Origin: Actinomadura oligospora ATCC 43269
Lineage (GTDB): Bacteria; Actinomycetota; Actinomycetes; Streptosporangiales; Streptosporangiaceae
DNA length: 64,000 nt
Assembly: GCF_000518265.1 (NCBI RefSeq)
Contig: NZ_JADG01000016.1
Location: forward strand, 124,001 to 188,000
Direction: 5' to 3'
In this document: positions 59,821 through 64,000 of the stretch, piece after piece
How positions within the stretch are numbered: the first letter of the stretch is position 1
Layout of the letters: each line of letters opens with the position of its first letter
The notes under the pieces: model-generated
Seen by the model: the letters and a program-made list of their open reading frames with translations, nothing else
Told to the model about the DNA's origin: nothing
Database searches by the model: none
Made by a program: the position numbers and the translations under genes

Positions 59821-60619
59821 GGCGTCCGACCTCCTCGCGCAGCCGGTCGGTGATGGTCCCGGCGAGCGCGGCGACCTCCGGGGAGTCGATGCGGCGCGGC
59901 CGGGGGAGGGGGACGGGGAACTCCTCGACGACCCGTCCCGGACGGCTCGACAGCAGCACCACGCGGTCGCCGAGCCGGACGGCCTCGCGGACGTTGTGCG
60001 TGACGAACAGCACGCTCAGGCTCCGCTCCCGCCAGATCCGCTCGATCTCGTCGTGCAGCAGGTCGCGGGTCATGGCGTCGAGCGCGCCGAACGGCTCGTC
60101 CATGAGCAGGAGCGTGCCGGTGTTCCGCTCCCCGGCGGGTTCGGTGTCGGTGGTCAGCGCGAGCGCGCGGGCGAGGGCGACGCGCTGCCGCATCCCGCCG
60201 GACAGCTGGTGCGGACGCCTCCTCTCGAACCCGGCCAGATGCACCGAAGCGAGGAGTTCTGCGGCCCGCGCGCGGCGCTCGGCGCGCGGGACGCCGCGCG
60301 TCTTCAGCGCCAGCTCGATGTTCGCCGTGACCGTCAGCCACGGGAACAACGCGGGCTCCTGGAACATCAGCGCGACGCGCCGCCCGGCCGTGTCGATCGT
60401 CCCGGCGGACGGACGGTCCAGCGACGCGGCCAGGTTCAGCAGCGTGCTCTTGCCGCAGCCGGACGCGCCGAGCAGGCACACGAACTCGCCCGGCTCGACC
60501 GTGAGGGAGACGTCGTCGAGGGCCGGCAGGGGCCCGAACGCTTTGGAGACGCCGTCGAGCCGGACCGCTGCCCCGGAGGGCACGGCCCGGCTCGCGGCGG
60601 CCTGGACGGCCTGTGTCAT
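59810..60619 (-). CDS. ABC transporter ATP-binding protein, SsuB/TauB-type
   Basis: 269 aa from ATG 60619, overlapping the binding-protein stop (ATGA). Walker A LLGASGCGKST, Q-loop MFQEPALFPWLTV, signature HQLSGGMRQRVALARALAL, Walker B TLLLMDEPFGALD and H-loop THNVREAV. MFQEPALFPW is characteristic of the nitrate/sulfonate/taurine branch. Powers import through the permease at 58933. Confidence 0.95.
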   Translation of the reverse strand: MTQAVQAAASRAVPSGAAVRLDGVSKAFGPLPALDDVSLTVEPGEFVCLLGASGCGKSTLLNLAASLDRPSAGTIDTAGRRVALMFQEPALFPWLTVTANIELALKTRGVPRAERRARAAELLASVHLAGFERRRPHQLSGGMRQRVALARALALTTDTEPAGERNTGTLLLMDEPFGALDAMTRDLLHDEIERIWRERSLSVLFVTHNVREAVRLGDRVVLLSSRPGRVVEEFPVPLPRPRRIDSPEVAALAGTITDRLREEVGRHGA

Positions 60620-61665
60620 TTGTCGGTGACCTGTGCCTTTCCCTGTGCCTTGAGCACGTCGTTGAGGGGCTTGAGGTCGTAGATCCCGGTCAGGTCGACC
60701 TTCTCCAGCAGCCCGATCTCCTCGGCGTGCTGCGCGCCGCTGACCAGGGACGACGCGACCGGGTCGGTGGTGAAGGCGATGCTCTTGAACGCGGCGTCCA
60801 GCACGTTCTGCTTGATCGGCTTGCCGGACAGCTTCGTCAGCGCCTCGTTCGTGGCCTGCTCGGCGCCCGCCTTGTCGGAGTTGATGTAGTCCGTCGCCTC
60901 GACGACGCCCTCGACCAGCTTCTTGACCTGGTCCGGATGCTTGTCGGCGAAGTCGCGCCGGACGATCAGGTTGGTGATGACGAACTTGCCGCCGGGCCAC
61001 AGGGACGACTCGTCCAGCAGCTTCTTGCCCTTGCCCTCCAGCACGAGCCGGGACGCGTAGGGCTCGGGCACCCACGCGCCGTCGATCGAGCCCTGCTGGA
61101 AGGTCTGGAGGATCTGCGCGTTCTCCTGCGGGACGACCTTGACGTCGCCCGAGCCGTCCTTGTTGGCGGTGAGGCCGTTCTTCTTCAGCCAGTACCGCAG
61201 CGCGACGTCCTGGGTGTTGCCGAGCTGCGGCGTGGAGATCTTCTTGCCCTTGAGGTCCCGCGGGCCGTTGATGCCGGGCTTGACGACGAACGAGACGCCG
61301 CCGGACGCCGCGCCCGAGATCACCTTGATCGCCTTGCCGTGCGACTTGGCCCAGGCGTTCACGGTCGGGTTCGGGCCGACGAACGTGGCGTCCACCGCGC
61401 CGGAGAACAGCGCCTCGACGGCGGCCGGGCCCGCGTTGAACGTCGCGGTCTTCGGCGCGACGCCGAGGTGCTTGGCGAAGATGCCCTTCTGGACGCCGAC
61501 CAGGGCGGTCGCGTGCGTGATGTTCGGGAAGTACCCCAGCTTCAGCGGGGCGGGCGAGCCGCCGGACCCGCCGTCGTCGTCGCCGCCACAGGCGCTGAGC
61601 GTCCCCGCGGCGGCCAGGACGGTCAGGGCCGCGGCGGCGGCGCGCAGGCGGATCCTTCGGTGCAT
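60616..61665 (-). CDS. Aliphatic sulfonate/nitrate-type substrate-binding lipoprotein (SsuA/NMT1)
   Basis: 349 aa from ATG 61665. Lipoprotein signal ends in LSAC-G, then a Gly/Asp linker. Mature part starts LKLGYFPNITHATALVGVQK, with NAGPAAVEALFSGAVDATFVG and QGSIDGAWVPEPYASRLV, as in SsuA/TauA-like proteins. Captures the substrate on the outer face. No monooxygenase gene (ssuD or tauD) is adjacent, so the substrate could be another anion. An inverted repeat lies just upstream. Confidence 0.92.
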   Translation of the reverse strand: MHRRIRLRAAAAALTVLAAAGTLSACGGDDDGGSGGSPAPLKLGYFPNITHATALVGVQKGIFAKHLGVAPKTATFNAGPAAVEALFSGAVDATFVGPNPTVNAWAKSHGKAIKVISGAASGGVSFVVKPGINGPRDLKGKKISTPQLGNTQDVALRYWLKKNGLTANKDGSGDVKVVPQENAQILQTFQQGSIDGAWVPEPYASRLVLEGKGKKLLDESSLWPGGKFVITNLIVRRDFADKHPDQVKKLVEGVVEATDYINSDKAGAEQATNEALTKLSGKPIKQNVLDAAFKSIAFTTDPVASSLVSGAQHAEEIGLLEKVDLTGIYDLKPLNDVLKAQGKAQVTDK

Positions 61666-61676
61666 CGGACTGTTCC

Positions 61677-61709
61677 CTACTAAGAAGGTCGGATTGACTT
61701 GCTTAGTAG
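61677..61709. promoter_or_regulatory. Inverted repeat CTACTAAG-n17-CTTAGTAG upstream of the ABC operon
   Basis: Perfect 8-bp arms at 61677-61684 and 61702-61709, starting 12 bases before the binding-protein start codon. The A/T-rich sequence contrasts with the surroundings. A site for a dimeric sulfur- or nitrogen-responsive repressor is likely. The rest of 61666-61921 is the shared upstream region of the ABC operon and eno; TAGGCT at 61854-61859 may be the eno -10. Confidence 0.6.
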
Positions 61710-61921
61710 ACAATGTGGGAAATGGCCGCGTCAACCCGTCGAGGGGTTCGAGTGCGCACCGGGTTTGTCGTGTCGCGCCCGGTAAAGGCGGTGTGTCGCT
61801 TCTGACGTGCCCGTTCCGGCGTGCCAGTTGGTCGTCGGCTCGGGCCGCTGGATAGGCTCGGGGAGCATTCGCCCACGCGGGTGCGCTGTCTGAGCATGCC
61901 GATGCAACTGGGGAGATGCCC

Positions 61922-63205
61922 GTGTCGTCGATCGAGGCCGTCCTCGCCCGTGAGGTCCTGGACTCCCGCGGCAACCCGACCGTCGAGGTCGAGGTCCTGC
62001 TCGCGGACGGGACCGAGTCCCGTGCCATGGTTCCGAGCGGAGCGTCCACCGGCCAGTTCGAGGCCGTCGAACTGCGCGACGGCGGCGAGCGCTACGGCGG
62101 CAAGGGCGTCCGCGGCGCCGTCAAGGCCGTCAACGAGGCCGTCGACGAGAAGCTCGTCGGCTACCCGGCCAGCGAGCAGCGCCTGATCGACCAGACGCTG
62201 ATCGACCTGGACGGCACGCCGAACAAGGCCGGGATCGGCGCGAACGCCATCCTCGGCGTCTCGCTGGCCGTCGCCCGCGCCGCCGCCGACTCCTCCGGGC
62301 TGCCGCTGTTCCGCTACGTGGGCGGCCCGAACGCGCACGTGCTGCCCGTCCCGATGATGAACATCCTGAACGGCGGCGCGCACGCCGACACCAACGTGGA
62401 CATCCAGGAGTTCATGATCGCGCCGATCGGCGCGCCGACGTTCTCCGAGGCCGTCCGCTGGGGCGCCGAGACCTACCACGCGCTCAAGTCCGTCCTCAAG
62501 AAGCAGGGCCTGAACACCGGCCTCGGCGACGAGGGCGGCTTCGCCCCGGACCTGTCGTCCAACCGAGCCGCGCTCGACCTCATCCTCGAGGCGATCCGCA
62601 AGGCCGGGTTCGAGCCGGGCCGCGACATCGCGCTCGCCCTGGACGTCGCCGCCTCGGAGTTCCACACCGACGGCGTCTACGAGTTCGAGGGCTCCAAGCG
62701 CACCGCCGACGACATGGCCGCCTACTACGGCGAGCTCGTCGACGCCTACCCGCTGGTCTCCATCGAGGACCCGCTGAACGAGGAGGACTGGGACGGCTGG
62801 AAGTCCCTCACCGACGCGCTCGGCGCGAAGGTCCAGCTCGTCGGCGACGACCTGTTCGTCACCAACCCCGAGCGCCTCGAGCGCGGCATCCGCGAGGGCG
62901 TCGCGAACTCGCTGCTGGTCAAGGTCAACCAGATCGGCACCCTCACCGAGACCCTGGACGCGGTCACCCTCGCCCAGACCAGCGGCTACCGCTGCATGAT
63001 GAGTCACCGGTCCGGCGAGACCGAGGACACCACGATCGCCGACCTCGCCGTCGCGACCAACTGCGGCCAGATCAAGACCGGCGCGCCCGCCCGCTCCGAC
63101 CGGGTCGCCAAGTACAACCAGCTGCTGCGCATCGAGGACATCCTGGACGACGCCGCCCGGTACGCGGGCGCCGCGGCGTTCCCGCGCTTCACCCAGGGGT
63201 CCTGA
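61922..63205 (+). CDS. eno: Enolase
   Basis: 427 aa from GTG 61922, with GGGGAG six bases upstream; ATG 61916 would be only one base from it. Family motifs: AREVLDSRGNPTVEVEV at the start, PSGASTGQFEAVELRDG, GDEGGFAPDL, LLVKVNQIGTLTE with the catalytic Lys near 335, and SHRSGETEDTTIADLAVA near 360. Converts 2-phosphoglycerate to phosphoenolpyruvate. Followed by the FtsB-like gene, the usual actinobacterial order. Confidence 0.98.
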   Translation: MSSIEAVLAREVLDSRGNPTVEVEVLLADGTESRAMVPSGASTGQFEAVELRDGGERYGGKGVRGAVKAVNEAVDEKLVGYPASEQRLIDQTLIDLDGTPNKAGIGANAILGVSLAVARAAADSSGLPLFRYVGGPNAHVLPVPMMNILNGGAHADTNVDIQEFMIAPIGAPTFSEAVRWGAETYHALKSVLKKQGLNTGLGDEGGFAPDLSSNRAALDLILEAIRKAGFEPGRDIALALDVAASEFHTDGVYEFEGSKRTADDMAAYYGELVDAYPLVSIEDPLNEEDWDGWKSLTDALGAKVQLVGDDLFVTNPERLERGIREGVANSLLVKVNQIGTLTETLDAVTLAQTSGYRCMMSHRSGETEDTTIADLAVATNCGQIKTGAPARSDRVAKYNQLLRIEDILDDAARYAGAAAFPRFTQGS

Positions 63206-63220
63206 GCGCGGTCCGGAGCA

Positions 63221-63245
63221 CCGGCCGGGAGCCCGTCCCGGCCGG
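63221..63245 (+). terminator. Hairpin between eno and the FtsB-like gene
   Basis: A perfect 10-bp stem CCGGCCGGGA/TCCCGGCCGG with loop GCCCG. It may terminate or attenuate transcription from eno. Confidence 0.6.
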
Positions 63246-63267
63246 ATCCCCGATCTGAGGAGCGGTG

Positions 63268-63732
63268 ATGGCGGCGGACGACGACGGCGGACGAACGGCC
63301 CCGGGCTCCGGCTCCGGGGGTTCCGGGTCCGGTTCGGGGAGGCAGCGCGGCAGGCAGGGCGGATCGGCCCTGACCGGACGCGCGGCCATCCTCGCGGTCG
63401 TGGTCTGCGCCATCGCCCTGACGCTCGCCTATCCCGTCCGGGAGTACATCGCGCAGCGCCAGGAGATCGCCGACCTGGAGCACAAGCAGTCCGTGGCGCA
63501 GAAACAGGTCGCGGAACTCGCGCAACGCAAGCAACGGCTGACCGACAAGTCGTACATTGAACGTGAGGCGAAGCGCAGGTTGCACTACTGCATGCCCCAC
63601 GAGAAGTGCTACATCGTCCTGGACGGCGGGGCGAGCGACGAAGGACAGGCCCAGCGGGGCGACGCGAACGAGCGTTCCCCGTGGTACGAGACGCTCTGGC
63701 GGTCGGTGGAGACCGCCGACCGCACCCGCTGA
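63268..63732 (+). CDS. Septum formation initiator family protein (FtsB/DivIC-like)
   Basis: 154 aa from ATG 63268 (GAGGAG upstream). A Gly/Ser-rich cytoplasmic leader, one TM helix (AAILAVVVCAIALTLAYPV), then an extracytoplasmic coiled coil (EIADLEHKQSVAQKQVAEL) and the conserved FtsB end YIEREAKRRLHYCMPHEKCY. Part of the division complex with FtsL/FtsQ. Located after eno, as in other actinomycetes. Confidence 0.95.
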   Translation: MAADDDGGRTAPGSGSGGSGSGSGRQRGRQGGSALTGRAAILAVVVCAIALTLAYPVREYIAQRQEIADLEHKQSVAQKQVAELAQRKQRLTDKSYIEREAKRRLHYCMPHEKCYIVLDGGASDEGQAQRGDANERSPWYETLWRSVETADRTR

Positions 63733-64000
63733 GCCACCCCCTCGTCGGCCGAATCCCGTGCGGGACGACGTCCCCACGGGCACGATGCCCACACGGGAAC
63801 GACGTCCGCGCGGAGACATGATCTCCGCCGGACGCGGTCCCCGCGAGGACGCGGCCTTCACAAGGCCGCGGCCCTCGCAGGGACGCGGTTTTCGCGGGGC
63901 GTGATCTCCGCAGGGGCGTGGCTCTCGCGAGGACGCGGCCTTCACGGAGGCGTGGCCTTCGCGGGGACGCGGTCCTCGCGGGGGGTTGTGAACTCTGCGG
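63733..64000. repeat. Degenerate GC-rich repeats, no gene seen
   Basis: Imperfect copies of a 16-18 base element (GCGGGGACGCGGCCTTC-like: near 63840, 63875, 63935, 63958) run to the window end. Open frames through them are low-complexity and without ribosome-binding sites. Boundaries of the array are not clear. Confidence 0.5.

Noticed and set aside
63004..63945. Minus-strand frame beginning with repeats of GRGLVKAASSRGPRP
   Set aside because: Product of the terminal GC-rich repeats and antisense to the FtsB-like gene and eno end.

Overview
The window is about 72-75% GC by eye, almost fully coding, with many GTG/TTG starts and 4-bp ATGA/GTGA gene overlaps. It carries marker genes typical of a filamentous actinomycete: XRE/DUF5753 regulators with DUF397 partners, a MazG with an N-terminal extension, a DHA2 efflux pump under TetR, and an FtsB/DivIC protein after enolase. 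Actinomadura or a related member of the Streptosporangiales is my best guess; this is inference from gene content only. No rRNA, tRNA, CRISPR array, transposase or integrase was recognised.

Layout. 1-11.5 kb: the tail of an unknown gene, a secreted beta-propeller protein, and a surface-polysaccharide locus (phosphotransferase, two glycosyltransferases, a Wzz-like co-polymerase with a huge disordered tail, a flippase, a PAP2 phosphatase). 11.2-13.9 kb: a TSUP anion transporter and APS kinase fused to a degenerate ATP-sulfurylase-like domain. 14-17.4 kb: a methyltransferase, then a TetR/MFS efflux operon with a good operator candidate. 17.6-25.2 kb: conserved housekeeping genes (mfd, SurA-like lipoprotein, mazG, class A PBP). 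25.3-36.7 kb: mixed metabolic and envelope genes, including an ArsR-MgtA metal operon, tatA, an isochorismatase-fold protein, a PLP dehydratase, a GDPD and small secreted proteins. 37-44.9 kb: an accessory island with lower-GC promoter regions, a possible secreted toxin/immunity pair, a small-protein operon with a 35-aa micro-ORF, an XRE regulator divergent from it over a palindrome, two DUF397 genes each with three internal motif copies, a duplicated-domain protein of unknown family, and a thioredoxin fused to an LRR-like region. 44.9-46.7 kb: an ArsR-like regulator divergent from an MFS gene, and a hydrolase. 46.7-57.4 kb: a surface-assembly cluster in two tightly coupled operons (three FemAB/GNAT-like paralogues, a zinc-ribbon protein, SDR epimerase, GT2, ATP-grasp ligase, membrane protein, flippase). 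57.3-61.7 kb: an orphan histidine kinase and a sulfonate/nitrate-type ABC operon. 61.9-63.7 kb: eno and an FtsB/DivIC protein.

A recurring trait is short tandem repeats, both intergenic (36 bp at 2117-2296, 30 bp at 6151-6270) and inside genes (141 bp in the Wzz tail, 18 bp in tetR, 15 bp in a FemAB paralogue). The coding ones are multiples of three and keep frame.

The strongest candidates for something undescribed are: (i) the 37.0-42.4 kb island (toxin-like/DUF4288 pair, repeat-expanded DUF397 proteins, the CPCG double-domain protein); and (ii) the 46.7-57.4 kb cluster, which combines lipid-linked glycan chemistry with FemAB-like and ATP-grasp enzymes and so looks like an unassigned aminoacylated or peptidylated surface glycoconjugate pathway.
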